From assembly GCF_002873135.1 (NCBI RefSeq), contig NZ_MCVI01000001.1, positions 134,307 through 198,306 on the forward strand: a stretch of DNA of 64,000 bases, given 5' to 3'. The notes below the pieces were generated by a model. The model saw only the letters and a program-made list of their open reading frames with translations. It made no database searches and was not told the DNA's origin. The position numbers and the translations under genes are program-made. Within the stretch, counting starts at the first letter, position 1; each line of letters begins with the position of its first letter. Positions 26,769 to 37,146 of this stretch are shown one piece after another. This DNA comes from Shewanella sp. 10N.286.48.A6. GTDB taxonomy: Bacteria; Pseudomonadota; Gammaproteobacteria; Enterobacterales; Shewanellaceae.

Positions 26769-29252
26769 TTAGAACGTTTTGCCAATGTTGAACGAAAATA
26801 TCTCTGTTTCATCATCTTCGTACTCTTTAATCGGCCAAGCCAAGCTAAACACCATAGGTCCCATTGGTGATAACCATTGGACGCTCATACCCCAAGAGGC
26901 ACGGATCCGACCTGGGTCGCTATAATCTTCCAGTTTGTCAAACTCATCCGCTGGAAGGTATCTATACGAGTCATAATCAAACTCGGTATCCCATACGTTA
27001 CCAGCATCAACAAAGAAACTAGTACGTACTGAATTAGAATAAGCCTCATCCAAGAAAGGCGTTGGAACAATCATTTCCACACTGGCAGTCGCAATGGCAT
27101 TACCACCAATAGAACGACCAGAACTCACTTGAATTCGGTTAGGATCACCTGGCAGTGTACAGCCGTCACCTGATGGATCTGGCGCACATGGCTCACTACC
27201 ACGATATAAATAGAACGAACGAGGGCCGACAGAATTAGACTTAAAGCCACGTAATGAGCTACTACCACCTGAGTAATAGTTTTCCCAGAAAGGCAAAATT
27301 TGATCATTATCATTAAACTTACCATAACCATTGGCATAACCTAAGCGCGCTCGCGTTAGTAACACAAAGCTGTGGTTACGGGTTAATGGTAAGTAAAAGT
27401 TGGTATCAAAGTCAGTTTTAAAATACTGCAGATCCGACCCTGGAATGGTTGCTTTCGCACTTAGGCGCTGCGATGAACCATCTGTTGGGAAGGTGCCGCG
27501 GTTTAATGTACTGCGATACCAACCACCATTTATCTCAAAGTTATCAAAGGCTAAATCAGAATTCGGGTCATCAGACTCACGGTAAACATTATAGAAACGT
27601 AATGCTTGTTCGTAAGCAGAGATTTCTGAAATCGCGTTATGACGATAGCCGATACCACCATTTAAACGGTTATTTTCGTTTATCGGGAAGCCTGAGTTTA
27701 CCGCGATGCCATAAGATTTATTCTTATAACGCTCAAGGTTAGCCTCGTTTGCATCAAACTCGTTCCAGAAGATACTGCCGCCTAAGCTCACACCATCTTT
27801 AGTAAAGTACGGGTCAGTGTAAGAGAAGTTAACGTTCTTAGAATACTTATTGGTATTTAAGTTAATACCCGCTTGGTTACCCGTACCTAAGAAGTTACTT
27901 TGCTGTACACCAAACTGCAGACTTAAGCCTGATTCAGTACCATAACCCACACCGGCGTTAAATGAACCAGATGGCTGTTCTTTCACATTGAAAGCCACAT
28001 CCACTAAGTCATCACTGCCAGGTACTTGTACGGTTTCAGTATCAACTGTTTCAAAGTAACCTAAACGGTTTAACAATACTTTTGACTGCTCAACTTGAGC
28101 TGAGTTTAACCACGCACCTTCCATTTGACGTAGTTCACGACGCATTACTTCATCTTTAGTAACTGTGTTACCGCTGAAGTTAATTGAGCGCACGTAAACA
28201 CGTTTACCAGGGTTAACATTAATGTTTAATGCAACCTCTTTGGTTTCGTCATTAATTTCTGGATATGTTTTAACTTCAGGATAAGCATAACCAAAACGGC
28301 CTAAATACTTGCTGTACATTTCTTCGGTGAAGGTAACATCACCACCGTTGTACATATCGCCTTCTTTGATCGGCAAGATAGCCTTCATCAACTCTTCACG
28401 GCCCATTAAATCACCGGTTAAGTTAACTTCAGAGACCTCGTACTTATCACCTTCATCAACATTGATGGTGATGTACAAGCCTTTTCTATCAGGGGTCATT
28501 GCCACTTGGGTTGATGTTACCGCAAAGCGAATATAACCTTGGTTGTGATAGTAGGTTTTTACCGTTTCTAAATCAGCTTCAAGCTTTTGCTTTTGATAAC
28601 GGCGCTCACCAAATAAGTCCCACCAAGCAACGTAATCTTTAAGCTCAAGTAAACCAATTAATTCAGAATCTGAAAAAACGGTATTACCCACTACGTTAAT
28701 TTGGCGAATTTCAGCCGCTAAGCCTTCAGTGAAGTTAAATTTAAGTTCAACACGGTTACGAGGTAAGTTAATGACTTCTGCTTCAACTTTCGCGCCGTAT
28801 TTACCCACACCGTAATAGAAATCTTGCAGGCCTTTTTCGATGCCTGACAACATGGTTCTATCAAGTGACTCACCGATTTTAATACCTGAGCCGTCTAAGC
28901 TTTCTTGTAACTGCTCATCTTTAATATCTTTGTTACCTTCAAAGGTAACAGCACTGATAGTGGCACGCTCTTTAACGGAAACAAGCAATACGCCATCTTC
29001 ATGGCTAACACTGATGGTTTCGAAGTTGGTTGAGGCATACAAGCTTTTAATGGCTTGCTGTAATTTTACTTGGTCTACCGTATCGCCCACTTTAACGGGC
29101 AGGTTTAGCAAGGCAGCACCAAGTGCGACTCGCTGTAAACCATCAATCTGGATGTCGGTCACTTCAAATGGTTGGAAAGTTTCCGCCATACCATTGCCTG
29201 AAAATGACGCGCCGACTAAAATCATCGAGGCAAAAAGTTTATTCAATCTCAT
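26769..29252 (-). CDS. bamA: Outer membrane protein assembly factor BamA (Omp85)
   Basis: The essential beta-barrel insertase of the outer membrane. Its 827 residues begin with a signal peptide cleaved after GMA (about residue 23). Five POTRA domains follow (about 25-425, starting FEVTDIQIDGLQRV), then a 16-strand barrel ending in the aromatic FNIGKTF. The barrel contains the loop-6 region GGSSSLRGFKSNSVGPR with the conserved VRGF/Y-like motif (LRGF). It is flanked by rseP upstream and skp downstream. Confidence 0.96.
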   Translation of the reverse strand: MRLNKLFASMILVGASFSGNGMAETFQPFEVTDIQIDGLQRVALGAALLNLPVKVGDTVDQVKLQQAIKSLYASTNFETISVSHEDGVLLVSVKERATISAVTFEGNKDIKDEQLQESLDGSGIKIGESLDRTMLSGIEKGLQDFYYGVGKYGAKVEAEVINLPRNRVELKFNFTEGLAAEIRQINVVGNTVFSDSELIGLLELKDYVAWWDLFGERRYQKQKLEADLETVKTYYHNQGYIRFAVTSTQVAMTPDRKGLYITINVDEGDKYEVSEVNLTGDLMGREELMKAILPIKEGDMYNGGDVTFTEEMYSKYLGRFGYAYPEVKTYPEINDETKEVALNINVNPGKRVYVRSINFSGNTVTKDEVMRRELRQMEGAWLNSAQVEQSKVLLNRLGYFETVDTETVQVPGSDDLVDVAFNVKEQPSGSFNAGVGYGTESGLSLQFGVQQSNFLGTGNQAGINLNTNKYSKNVNFSYTDPYFTKDGVSLGGSIFWNEFDANEANLERYKNKSYGIAVNSGFPINENNRLNGGIGYRHNAISEISAYEQALRFYNVYRESDDPNSDLAFDNFEINGGWYRSTLNRGTFPTDGSSQRLSAKATIPGSDLQYFKTDFDTNFYLPLTRNHSFVLLTRARLGYANGYGKFNDNDQILPFWENYYSGGSSSLRGFKSNSVGPRSFYLYRGSEPCAPDPSGDGCTLPGDPNRIQVSSGRSIGGNAIATASVEMIVPTPFLDEAYSNSVRTSFFVDAGNVWDTEFDYDSYRYLPADEFDKLEDYSDPGRIRASWGMSVQWLSPMGPMVFSLAWPIKEYEDDETEIFSFNIGKTF

Positions 29253-29282
29253 AGAGCACTTCTAATTATTTGTGTTCCCTGC

Positions 29283-30653
29283 TCAGAGTCTGGAAAAATC
29301 ATTAAAGAGTGCAACACTCATCAACAATAACAGCATCGCTGCGCCAAACCTGAATCCTATGTCCTGTACCTTCTCCGGTACAGGCTTACCCGTAATCACT
29401 TCGATAAAGTAATACAGCAAGTGTCCCCCATCGAGCACTGGCAAAGGCATTAAATTAATGATGCCTAAGTTCACACTGATGAGTGCGATAAACCCAAGAA
29501 AGTACACAAATCCATAGTCTGCACTGGTACCAGCACCTTGAGCTATAGAAATAGGACCACTTAAGTTTTTCACCGACACATCGCCGGTAAACAGTTTTCC
29601 AATCATCTTAAAGCTGACAACCACCAGTTGCCATGTTTTATCAGCGGCTGCTGTGAAGGAATCTACTATGCCATACTCAAGCTGGAAGCGCATACTTTCC
29701 GGCCAATCAATTTGAGTAGGACTTACCCCGACCATGCCAATCATTTGGCCTGCAGCATTGGTTTGTGCTTGCGGGGTGACATTAAGGGTTAATGCTTGAT
29801 TATCACGTAATATTTTTAGCTGCACCGTTTTATCGGCAGACTTTTGTATCACATCTACAAACGCATTCCAATCGCGGTATGGTTTACCATTGATGGTAGT
29901 AATTTCATCGCCAACCTGCATACCAGCATATTCTGCCGCGCTACCTTTGGTGATCAAGGCTATTATAGGTTCAATGGCTGGGCGATAAATACCTAAACCA
30001 ATTGCACTAATTGGCGATTCTTTATCGGGGTCAAATGTCCATTGGCTAATATCAAGCGTATGGGATTGACCAATCTGGGCATCTGTGACGGCCGCATTAA
30101 GCGGTGTTAGACTGATCTCTAACGAATCGCCGCCAATATGACTCACTAACGCTAAATTAACTTCTTCCCAGTTTCTGACTTTTTGACCAGATACCGATAA
30201 AATTTGCATTGGCTCTTTAATGCTTATCTGCGCCGCAGGAGTATTGGCTTTGGTGGTATCAATAACAGGCTTTAAAGAAGGTACGCCAATGATGTACATA
30301 AGGTATAAGGCAACAATGGCGAACAAAAAGTTGGCCATGGGCCCGGCTGCCACAACCGCAATACGCTGCCAAACGGTTTTTCGATTAAAAGCTTGGTCGA
30401 GTAATTCCTCTGGGACTTCTTCTACTCGCTCATCAAGCATTTTGACATAACCGCCAAGCGGGATCATCGCCACAACGTACTCAGTGCCGTCTTTACCAAC
30501 CTTGCGCCAAATGGCTTTACCAAAGCCAATAGAAAAACGTTCGACTTTTATGCCGCAACGGCGTGCAACCCAAAAATGTCCGTATTCATGAACTGTAATC
30601 AAAATACCTAATGCGACAATAAATGACCCTAGGTTCCATAAAAAATCTAACAT
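29283..30653 (-). CDS. rseP: Site-2 protease RseP (sigma-E regulator intramembrane zinc metalloprotease)
   Basis: Cleaves the anti-sigma factor RseA within the membrane after DegS to release sigma-E, and clears signal-peptide remnants. Its 456 residues carry HEYGHFWVARRCGIKVERFS with the zinc-binding HExxH at about 22-26. Two PDZ domains follow (the second around GDEITTINGKPY), then the conserved LPVLDGGH near 400 that supplies the third zinc ligand, and a last membrane helix. It lies 14 bases after dxr. Confidence 0.96.
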   Translation of the reverse strand: MLDFLWNLGSFIVALGILITVHEYGHFWVARRCGIKVERFSIGFGKAIWRKVGKDGTEYVVAMIPLGGYVKMLDERVEEVPEELLDQAFNRKTVWQRIAVVAAGPMANFLFAIVALYLMYIIGVPSLKPVIDTTKANTPAAQISIKEPMQILSVSGQKVRNWEEVNLALVSHIGGDSLEISLTPLNAAVTDAQIGQSHTLDISQWTFDPDKESPISAIGLGIYRPAIEPIIALITKGSAAEYAGMQVGDEITTINGKPYRDWNAFVDVIQKSADKTVQLKILRDNQALTLNVTPQAQTNAAGQMIGMVGVSPTQIDWPESMRFQLEYGIVDSFTAAADKTWQLVVVSFKMIGKLFTGDVSVKNLSGPISIAQGAGTSADYGFVYFLGFIALISVNLGIINLMPLPVLDGGHLLYYFIEVITGKPVPEKVQDIGFRFGAAMLLLLMSVALFNDFSRL

Positions 30654-30667
30654 TGTTCTCCTAAGAA

Positions 30668-31858
30668 CTAGTTAATTGATTTAATTGCTTCATGAGCAAT
30701 AGCACGTGCTTGTGCATCTAACTGTACAATATCTTCAATCGTCGATAACGACGACTGCGGCACTTTTAATAAACACGCTTCATTAACTTTAGCGATGTCA
30801 GTGAACTTGATTTGTTCAGCTAAAAAGGCTGCTACGGCAATTTCGTTAGCGGCGTTAAGTACTGTTGTCGCCTCTTGCCCTTGCTCACAAGCCTGCATTG
30901 CTAAGCCTAAACATGGGAAACGATTGAAGTCAGGTTCACAGAAGCTCAATTCTCGGACTTTGAAAAAGTCCAAAGGTTCAACTCCAGCGTTAATTCTTTC
31001 AGGAAAAGACATACAATGGGCAATAGGTGTACGCATATCTGGGTTACCCATTTGTGCGAGCACTGAACCATCTCGATATTGCACCATAGAGTGAATCACA
31101 CTTTGCGGGTGAATAACCACTTTCAATTGCTCAGCCTTAGTATTGAATAACCAGCGCGCTTCAATAAACTCAAGACCCTTGTTCATCATGGTGGCTGAAT
31201 CGACTGAAATTTTAGGTCCCATTGACCAATTAGGGTGATTACACGCTTGTGCTGGCGTCATGGATTGAAGCGCGGCTAAATCGGCGGTTAAAAATGGGCC
31301 ACCAGAGCCTGTCAGTAAAATATGCGAAATACCAGATGCGGTTAAATCACAGTGCCCAAGGTTGGCTTGAATATCGGCAGGTAAGCACTGAAAAATAGCA
31401 TTATGCTCACTATCGACCGGCAGTAGGGTCGCGCCACTTTGCACTGTAGCCTGCATAAACAATTCGCCAGACATGACTAAGGCTTCTTTATTTGCCAGCA
31501 ATACCCGTTTGCCCGCTTTAACTGCGGCAAAGGTTGAAACAAGACCTGCTGCGCCGACAATCGCGGCCATAACCGTATCAACTTCAGAAGCCGTGACAAG
31601 ACCTAATAACGCATCCTCACCTGTTGTCACCTTAGTGGCAATATTAGCAGGTATACGCTGCTGCAGCGCCTTAGCTGCAGATTCATCGACCATATGTGCA
31701 TATACTGGTTTATGCTCGATACATAATGACAACATTTTATCGACGCTGGCATTGGCAACGAGACCATAAACCGCATATTGCTGTGGGTTTTGGCTAATAA
31801 CACTTAACGTACTTGACCCAATGGAGCCAGTAGCGCCTAAAATGACCATATTTTGCAT
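30668..31858 (-). CDS. dxr: 1-deoxy-D-xylulose 5-phosphate reductoisomerase
   Basis: Second step of the non-mevalonate isoprenoid pathway, converting DXP to MEP with NADPH. Its 396 residues begin with the NADPH-binding [15 protein letters not shown]. Further motifs are [27 protein letters not shown] (metal-binding Asp and Glu), [30 protein letters not shown] and [10 protein letters not shown]. It supplies precursor for undecaprenyl phosphate made by UppS in the same operon. Confidence 0.97.
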   Translation of the reverse strand: MQNMVILGATGSIGSSTLSVISQNPQQYAVYGLVANASVDKMLSLCIEHKPVYAHMVDESAAKALQQRIPANIATKVTTGEDALLGLVTASEVDTVMAAIVGAAGLVSTFAAVKAGKRVLLANKEALVMSGELFMQATVQSGATLLPVDSEHNAIFQCLPADIQANLGHCDLTASGISHILLTGSGGPFLTADLAALQSMTPAQACNHPNWSMGPKISVDSATMMNKGLEFIEARWLFNTKAEQLKVVIHPQSVIHSMVQYRDGSVLAQMGNPDMRTPIAHCMSFPERINAGVEPLDFFKVRELSFCEPDFNRFPCLGLAMQACEQGQEATTVLNAANEIAVAAFLAEQIKFTDIAKVNEACLLKVPQSSLSTIEDIVQLDAQARAIAHEAIKSIN

Positions 31859-31862
31859 TGTA

Positions 31863-32720
31863 TTAAATCCAGAATGCGATGTAGATAAGAGTGAAGATCG
31901 GTAGTGCAGCCGTTAAACTGTCCATTCTATCGAGTACTCCACCATGGCCTGGTAAAATAGTACCTGAATCTTTTATATCAGCAGCACGTTTAAACATGCT
32001 TTCAGATAAATCACCAAAGGCTGAAGCTAAAGCGGTTATCAGCGTAACGGTAATCACTAAAGCTAATTCTTGTTCTGGTGAGTAATACATCACCCCACAT
32101 GCGACGACCAAGGTTGCTAATAAGCCACCAATCAAACCTTCAAGGGTTTTATTAGGGCTAACATTGGGCATCAATTTATGCTTACCAAATGCGCGACCAG
32201 CAAAATAAGCACCTGTATCAGCGGCCCAAACAACTAACATGACTAAAAAGACTAAGGTGCCGCCAAAATAAGGGTCAACATTACTGCTGATTGATTTGAG
32301 CGTAATGAGGGCAACAAAACAGGGAATAAGTGTTAGCTGACCAAACATCGACTTCAGCATTGGGCTGTTTTTCCATATGCTGTCAGTTTTAGGAAATGAA
32401 ATAACTAAAAGTGCGCTTAAAAACCACCAAAAAGCACCAATAGCAATAATAGAGACAAAAATAGGGTGTAATTGGCCTTTAAGCCACATTGCATCCACAG
32501 GTACGATAAAGTTTAACGCTAATAAAATAACGGTGACTGTGACGGTAAATGTCCACTGGGTCACTTTACACTCAGGGTCAATAAAGCTGCCCCACTCTTT
32601 TGCGCCGATCATGAATACCGGCACCAAAACCCAAGCAAAATACTCTGCAGGCAGAAAGAAAATGGCCCCTATAACGAGAGGAAGTAACCATAATACTGTT
32701 ATAATTCTTTGTTTTAACAA
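31863..32720 (-). CDS. cdsA: Phosphatidate cytidylyltransferase
   Basis: Makes CDP-diacylglycerol from phosphatidate and CTP for all phospholipids. It is a 285-residue integral membrane protein with about 8 helices. The C-terminal signature is complete: [12 protein letters not shown], then [21 protein letters not shown] and LDRMDS, which carry the metal-binding acidic residues (given here in pieces). It lies 20 bases after uppS and 4 bases before dxr, so co-transcription is likely. Confidence 0.95.
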   Translation of the reverse strand: MLKQRIITVLWLLPLVIGAIFFLPAEYFAWVLVPVFMIGAKEWGSFIDPECKVTQWTFTVTVTVILLALNFIVPVDAMWLKGQLHPIFVSIIAIGAFWWFLSALLVISFPKTDSIWKNSPMLKSMFGQLTLIPCFVALITLKSISSNVDPYFGGTLVFLVMLVVWAADTGAYFAGRAFGKHKLMPNVSPNKTLEGLIGGLLATLVVACGVMYYSPEQELALVITVTLITALASAFGDLSESMFKRAADIKDSGTILPGHGGVLDRMDSLTAALPIFTLIYIAFWI

Positions 32721-32740
32721 AAGTTTAGCCTCTTAATTCT

Positions 32741-33565
32741 TTATATAGCGCGAATTTCTTCGATTTGACTGCCTGTCAAACCAAAGCGGCGCTGTCTACT
32801 GGCAAATACAGCAAGGGCATCTTTAAACGCTTGCTCATTGAAATCTGGCCATAAGGTGTCAGTAAAGACTAACTCCGCATATGCAGCCTGCCATAAAATA
32901 AAATTACTGATGCGGTAATCACCGCCTGTCCGGATCATCAAATCAACTTCATTTTGTCCGTGCATGCACAGTTGTTGATTTAATAAATCTTCAGTTAACT
33001 CATCGGATGCTAAATCACCTTGGGCGACTTTATCCGCTAACTTTTGTGTCGCTTGTAAAATATCCCAGCGGCCACCATAGTTAGCAGCAACATTAAGCAC
33101 TAAACCAGTATTGCCTGCCGTTTTTTGTTGTGCTTCATGGATCTGTTTTTGTAAACGTGCAGAAAAGCGGCTGATATCACCGATAATATTTAAACGCACT
33201 TGATTATTATGCAGTAGTTTGATTTCGCGCTGTAATACAGTGAAAAACAATTCCATCAGCAAACTGACTTCTTTATCAGGACGACGCCAATTTTCACTGG
33301 AAAAAGCAAACAAGGTTAACGACTCGATTTGTAACTGGCTCGCCACACTGACAGCCCGACGCACGGCCTTTACACCGGCCTTGTGGCCGAACACTCTTGG
33401 TTTACCTTGTTGCTGAGCCCAGCGGCCATTGCCATCCATAATGATGGCAACATGTTTAGGCAACGACTGTTTAACCACATCAGATAATTGCCCAGGCAAT
33501 TGCTCTGATGAATCAATATCGGTATCTAATTGTGTTTCTGGCTCAAATCCAACAGTGGATGACAT
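32741..33565 (-). CDS. uppS: Undecaprenyl diphosphate synthase (cis-prenyltransferase)
   Basis: Condenses isopentenyl diphosphate with farnesyl diphosphate to the C55 carrier used for peptidoglycan, O-antigen and other glycans. Motifs are [15 protein letters not shown] with the catalytic Asp near residue 43, [37 protein letters not shown] and [18 protein letters not shown]. Its 274 residues exceed E. coli (253) by an acidic N-terminal tail of about 16 residues, which may or may not be translated. No better internal start is obvious. An imperfect hairpin lies between frr and this gene. Confidence 0.95.
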   Translation of the reverse strand: MSSTVGFEPETQLDTDIDSSEQLPGQLSDVVKQSLPKHVAIIMDGNGRWAQQQGKPRVFGHKAGVKAVRRAVSVASQLQIESLTLFAFSSENWRRPDKEVSLLMELFFTVLQREIKLLHNNQVRLNIIGDISRFSARLQKQIHEAQQKTAGNTGLVLNVAANYGGRWDILQATQKLADKVAQGDLASDELTEDLLNQQLCMHGQNEVDLMIRTGGDYRISNFILWQAAYAELVFTDTLWPDFNEQAFKDALAVFASRQRRFGLTGSQIEEIRAI

Positions 33566-33592
33566 CTATTACAACCCTTTCAAATAGACAAA

Positions 33593-33619
33593 CGCCGTGT
33601 AGTATAACCTTACACGGCG
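33593..33619 (-). terminator. Hairpin between frr and uppS
   Basis: A perfect 9-bp stem (33593-33601 with 33611-33619) with a 9-nt loop, followed on the - strand by TTTGTCTATTT. It resembles an attenuated terminator that could lower expression of uppS and the genes after it relative to frr. Confidence 0.5.
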
Positions 33620-33648
33620 CTTCAACTCTAGCTTTGCTATGAGGAGAA

Positions 33649-34206
33649 TTAGACTTCCATCAATTCTTTTTCTTTAACAGCTAGAATTCCATCAATATTC
33701 TTGATGCTAGCATCGGTGAACTTCTGAATTTCATCTTCGCTACGGCGAACATCATCTTCAGTACACTCTTTTGCTTTCTCAAGCTTTTTAATTTCGCTGA
33801 TAGCATCACGGCGAACGTTACGGACTGCAACACGGCCATTTTCAGCTTCACCACGAACCACTTTGATGAAATCTTTACGACGCTCTTCAGTCAATGCTGG
33901 TAATGGAATACGCATTGAGTTGCCGGCAGTCATTGGATTTAAGCCTAAATCAGAGCTCATAATCGCTTTTTCTACAGCTTGCACCATAGTAGCATCAAAT
34001 ACAGTTACATTTAGCGTACGTGAGTCTTCGATACCAATATTAGCAACTTGCTTAAGTGGTGTCATAGAACCGTAGTAAGAAACCTGAATTGAATCAAGTA
34101 AACTTGGGTGAGCACGGCCGGTACGCACTTTGGCCATTTGGTTTTTAGTTGCTTCAACACATTTGCTCATACGTTCTTGAGCATCTTCTTTAATTGTATT
34201 AATCAC
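33649..34206 (-). CDS. frr: Ribosome recycling factor
   Basis: Splits post-termination ribosomes together with EF-G. I chose GTG at 34206 because AAGGA lies 8 bases upstream and the resulting 185 residues equal the E. coli protein, which also starts with GTG. The frame extends 9 codons upstream without similarity. Conserved features are [35 protein letters not shown] and the long helical arms ending [10 protein letters not shown]. Confidence 0.97.
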   Translation of the reverse strand: MINTIKEDAQERMSKCVEATKNQMAKVRTGRAHPSLLDSIQVSYYGSMTPLKQVANIGIEDSRTLNVTVFDATMVQAVEKAIMSSDLGLNPMTAGNSMRIPLPALTEERRKDFIKVVRGEAENGRVAVRNVRRDAISEIKKLEKAKECTEDDVRRSEDEIQKFTDASIKNIDGILAVKEKELMEV

Positions 34207-34315
34207 GTTAAATATCCTTTTGGTCACAAACACTTAATACCTGAACGGCACCTTGATAATGGTACACGGGTTGCCCTATGTCGATACCCGTTCAAGTTAA
34301 ATTTCTAAGCCTGAT

Positions 34316-35053
34316 TTAGCTTGATTTTTTAGCGCTAATATACGTGCCTTCTTCTTCACCCATGATAACACGGCGCAATGCACCTGGCTTATTCATGTTG
34401 AATACTAATATTGGCATGTTGTGGTCACGGGCTAGCGTAAATGCTGCTAAGTCCATTACCTTAAATTCGTTTTCTAACACTTCGTTGAAGCACAGGGTGT
34501 CGTATTTAACCGCTTCTGGATCCTTCATTGGATCAGCTGAATAAACACCATCAACTTTAGTGCCTTTAAGTACAACTTCAGCTTCAATTTCAATGCCGCG
34601 TAAGCAGGCTGCTGAATCGGTTGTACAGAATGGATTACCGGTACCCGCTGCAAAAATCACAACACGACCCGATTTTAATAAACTGATTGCTTCAGCCCAG
34701 TTGTAGTCATCACACACACCTTTTAAAGGAATGGCTGACATCAAACGTGCATTTACATAGGCACGGTGCAGTGCATCACGCATTGCAAGGCCGTTCATTA
34801 CGGTTGCTAACATGCCCATATGATCGCCAACAACACGATTCATACCAGCTTGCGCTAAGCCTTCACCACGGAATAGATTACCACCACCAATTACAACCCC
34901 AACTTGAATACCTAACTCAACCAGTTCTTTGACTTCTTGAGCCATACGATCAAGTACTTTAGGGTCAATACCGAAGCCTTCTTCGCCCATCAAGGCTTCA
35001 CCACTTAATTTTAAAAGAACGCGTCTAAATGCAGGTTTTGGATTGGTGCTCAT
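34316..35053 (-). CDS. pyrH: UMP kinase
   Basis: Phosphorylates UMP to UDP as a hexamer, regulated by GTP and UTP. It belongs to the amino-acid-kinase fold rather than the NMP-kinase fold. Its 245 residues (E. coli 241) include [61 protein letters not shown] and [14 protein letters not shown] strong terminator lies upstream of it, after tsf, so it depends on readthrough or a local promoter. Confidence 0.97.
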   Translation of the reverse strand: MSTNPKPAFRRVLLKLSGEALMGEEGFGIDPKVLDRMAQEVKELVELGIQVGVVIGGGNLFRGEGLAQAGMNRVVGDHMGMLATVMNGLAMRDALHRAYVNARLMSAIPLKGVCDDYNWAEAISLLKSGRVVIFAAGTGNPFCTTDSAACLRGIEIEAEVVLKGTKVDGVYSADPMKDPEAVKYDTLCFNEVLENEFKVMDLAAFTLARDHNMPILVFNMNKPGALRRVIMGEEEGTYISAKKSS

Positions 35054-35072
35054 AACTTTTTCCTAATTATAA

Positions 35073-35099
35073 CAAAACCGCAGCGGTTGCTGCGGCTTT
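35073..35099 (-). terminator. Intrinsic terminator between tsf and pyrH
   Basis: On the - strand, CCGCAGC pairs with GCTGCGG around AACC, extended by a G-U and three A-T pairs, and runs into TTTTGTT. It separates the rpsB-tsf pair from pyrH-frr. Confidence 0.75.
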
Positions 35100-35120
35100 A
35101 GGGTATGAAGAGATGTTGAA

Positions 35121-35972
35121 TTACGCTTTTTTAGTAGCGGCGATTTGTGCAGCAACTTCTGCAGCGAAATCTTCTTCTTTCTTCTCGATACCTTCACCCA
35201 CTTCTAAACGAATGAAGTTAGATACTGTTGCGCCTTTCTCTTTAAGAATATCGCCAACAGTTTTCTTAGGCTCCATGATGTAAGCTTGACCAGTAAGAGA
35301 GATCTCACCAGTAAACTTCTTCATACGGCCAATAACCATCTTCTCAGCGATTTCTTGAGGCTTACCTTCGTTCATCGCGATTTCTACTTGAAGCGCTTGC
35401 TCACGAGCAACAACATCAGCAGGTACGTCAGTTGGATTAACGAATTCAGGCTTAGAAGCAGCAACATGCATTGCGATGTGCTTAAGTGTTTCAGCGTCAG
35501 CTTCACCCGTTACAACAACACCGATACGGTCGCCGTGACGGTAAGTCGCTTGAGTAGCGCCATCGATGTACTCGATACGACGAACGTTGATGTTTTCACC
35601 GATTTTAGCTACTAAAGCAACACGAGTTTCTTCAAACTGTGCTTTTAGCTCTTCGATTGTTACTTTAGATGCAGCAGCAACTTCAAGTACTTCGTTAGCA
35701 AATGCTAAGAAGTTACCGTCTTTAGCAACGAAATCTGTTTGGCAGTTAACTTCTAATAATGCTGTGTAGCCTTCAGCTTGCTTGATTAGAATTGTACCTT
35801 CAGCAGCAATGTTACCTGCTTTTTTAGCAGCTTTTGCAGCACCGCTCTTACGCATGTTATCAATCGCTAGCTCGATATCACCGTTAGTTTCAGTCAATGC
35901 TTTTTTACAGTCCATCATGCCAGCGCCAGTGCGGTCACGAAGTTCTTTAACTTGGGCAGCAGTAATTGCCAT
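35121..35972 (-). CDS. tsf: Elongation factor Ts
   Basis: Nucleotide exchange factor for EF-Tu. Its 283 residues equal the E. coli length and start [20 protein letters not shown], with the signature [17 protein letters not shown] that contacts EF-Tu, then [12 protein letters not shown], and the C-terminal module around [11 protein letters not shown]. It is co-transcribed with rpsB, from which a strong hairpin separates it. Confidence 0.97.
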   Translation of the reverse strand: MAITAAQVKELRDRTGAGMMDCKKALTETNGDIELAIDNMRKSGAAKAAKKAGNIAAEGTILIKQAEGYTALLEVNCQTDFVAKDGNFLAFANEVLEVAAASKVTIEELKAQFEETRVALVAKIGENINVRRIEYIDGATQATYRHGDRIGVVVTGEADAETLKHIAMHVAASKPEFVNPTDVPADVVAREQALQVEIAMNEGKPQEIAEKMVIGRMKKFTGEISLTGQAYIMEPKKTVGDILKEKGATVSNFIRLEVGEGIEKKEEDFAAEVAAQIAATKKA

Positions 35973-36011
35973 TGTTAAGTCCTCAAATTTGATTCGTTTA
36001 ATATTTCATCT

Positions 36012-36039
36012 ATAAAACAGGGGCCTAAAGGCCCCTGTT
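36012..36039 (-). terminator. Terminator/attenuator between rpsB and tsf
   Basis: A perfect 10-bp GC-rich stem (36016-36025 with 36030-36039, loop of four) is followed on the - strand by TTTTATAG. Its position in the rpsB-tsf intergenic region fits partial termination that sets the S2 to EF-Ts ratio. Confidence 0.75.
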
Positions 36040-36087
36040 CACCAATTAATTATTGGCAAATAAGGGAGATGGTAACCATCAACCTTA

Positions 36088-36816
36088 TTAAACAGTTTCT
36101 ACGAAACCGTCTTGCTCAGCTTGAACAGCTAAATCTTGACCACGGCCTGAGTTAGCAGCTGCAGCAACAGAAGAAGTGTACAAACGGATAGAACGCATAG
36201 CATCATCGTTACCAGGAACGATGTAGTTAACGCCATCTGGAGCAGAGTTAGTATCAACAACAGCAACAACTGGGATACCTAAGTTGTTAGCTTCTTTAAT
36301 AGCGATATGCTCGTGGTCAGCACCGATAACGAATAATACGTCAGGTAAGCCGCCCATGTTTTTGATACCACCAAGAGATTTTTCTAACTTCTCTAGCTCG
36401 CGAGTACGCATTAACGCTTCTTTCTTAGTAAGCTTGTCGAAAGTACCGTCAACAGACTGGCTTTCTAGCTCTTTAAGACGTTTGATTGACTGACGAACAG
36501 TTTTCCAGTTAGTCAACATACCGCCTAACCAGCGGTGATCAACGTAGTACTGGTCACAAGAGATTGCAGCTTCTTTGATAGCTTCGCCAGCAGCGCGCTT
36601 AGTACCAACAAAAAGAACTTTACCTTTCTTAGAAGCAACATTGCTAATGAAAGCTAAAGCTTCGTTGAACATTGGTACAGTGTGCTCAAGGTTGATGATA
36701 TGAACACCATTACGTGCACCGAAGATGAAAGGTTTCATCTTAGGATTCCAGTAACGAGTTTGGTGACCGAAGTGAACACCAGCTTGAAGCATGTCGCGCA
36801 TTGAAACAGTAGTCAT
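36088..36816 (-). CDS. rpsB: 30S ribosomal protein S2
   Basis: Ribosomal protein S2, 242 residues (E. coli 241). It begins [19 protein letters not shown], with the family signature [25 protein letters not shown] (here as [15 protein letters not shown] and NGVHIINL). [12 protein letters not shown] and the second signature around [15 protein letters not shown] follow. It is the first gene of the long - strand essential block and is preceded by a structured leader. Confidence 0.98.
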   Translation of the reverse strand: MTTVSMRDMLQAGVHFGHQTRYWNPKMKPFIFGARNGVHIINLEHTVPMFNEALAFISNVASKKGKVLFVGTKRAAGEAIKEAAISCDQYYVDHRWLGGMLTNWKTVRQSIKRLKELESQSVDGTFDKLTKKEALMRTRELEKLEKSLGGIKNMGGLPDVLFVIGADHEHIAIKEANNLGIPVVAVVDTNSAPDGVNYIVPGNDDAMRSIRLYTSSVAAAANSGRGQDLAVQAEQDGFVETV

Positions 36817-36828
36817 TTTATATACCTT

Positions 36829-36905
36829 AATTTTGGGGGTTAGACCTCCACGGATCCCATACCTTCGACCCTTGCCTAAAATAGACTAAGAGCACCCCGA
36901 AGAAT
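36829..36905 (-). promoter_or_regulatory. rpsB leader, probable S2-binding autoregulatory element (t44/S2-leader type)
   Basis: Read on the - strand, GGGGTGCTC early in the leader and GTGGAGGTCTAACCCCC just before the start codon can pair, enclosing a hairpin region. This is the layout of the conserved gammaproteobacterial rpsB leader through which S2 represses rpsB-tsf, annotated in E. coli as t44/tff RNA. I recognise it by pattern and position, not by a covariance search. Confidence 0.6.
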
Positions 36906-37146
36906 GTGTCGATACGTGTGTGATTTAGTATTTAGTTAAATTGCCATCTATAACATGTATAATGGCCGCCATATTTTACTCTTAGTGAAGCAATAAGTGA
37001 AGAAAGCTTTGATGCTTAGTTCACTTTTATGTTTCGTTAAGACTTATACATAACGGCGCGCTTTATATCATAACTGGGTAAAAAGTACAAATTTTGCCAC
37101 ATTTTAAATGCGCTTTTTTGACAGCGACAACGGTAAGAGAAAATTC
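36906..37146. other. Divergent promoter region between rpsB and map
   Basis: This part of the 330-base gap between rpsB and map is AT-rich and contains no gene I can support. It carries the rpsB promoter candidate on the - strand. It must also drive map on the + strand, for which TATAAT at 36950-36960 is present but without a good -35 partner. The frame of map is open upstream to 37108 but shows no family similarity there. Confidence 0.45.
36973..37001 (-). promoter_or_regulatory. rpsB: Putative sigma-70 promoter for rpsB
   Basis: On the - strand, TTCACT (37001-36996) and TAAAAT (36978-36973) are separated by 17 bases. They are followed by a GGCGGCC discriminator of the kind found at growth-rate-controlled ribosomal promoters. 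It lies about 70 bases before the S2 leader element. Confidence 0.5.

Noticed and set aside
34234..34315. Paired segments between pyrH and frr as a terminator or riboswitch
   Set aside because: ACGGGT/ACCCGT and nearby pairings exist, but no T-run or known aptamer pattern; I cannot assign a role.
35060..35070. TATAAT before pyrH as a promoter
   Set aside because: It has no usable -35 box and would place the transcript start almost at the ATG; it is the tail of the tsf terminator.
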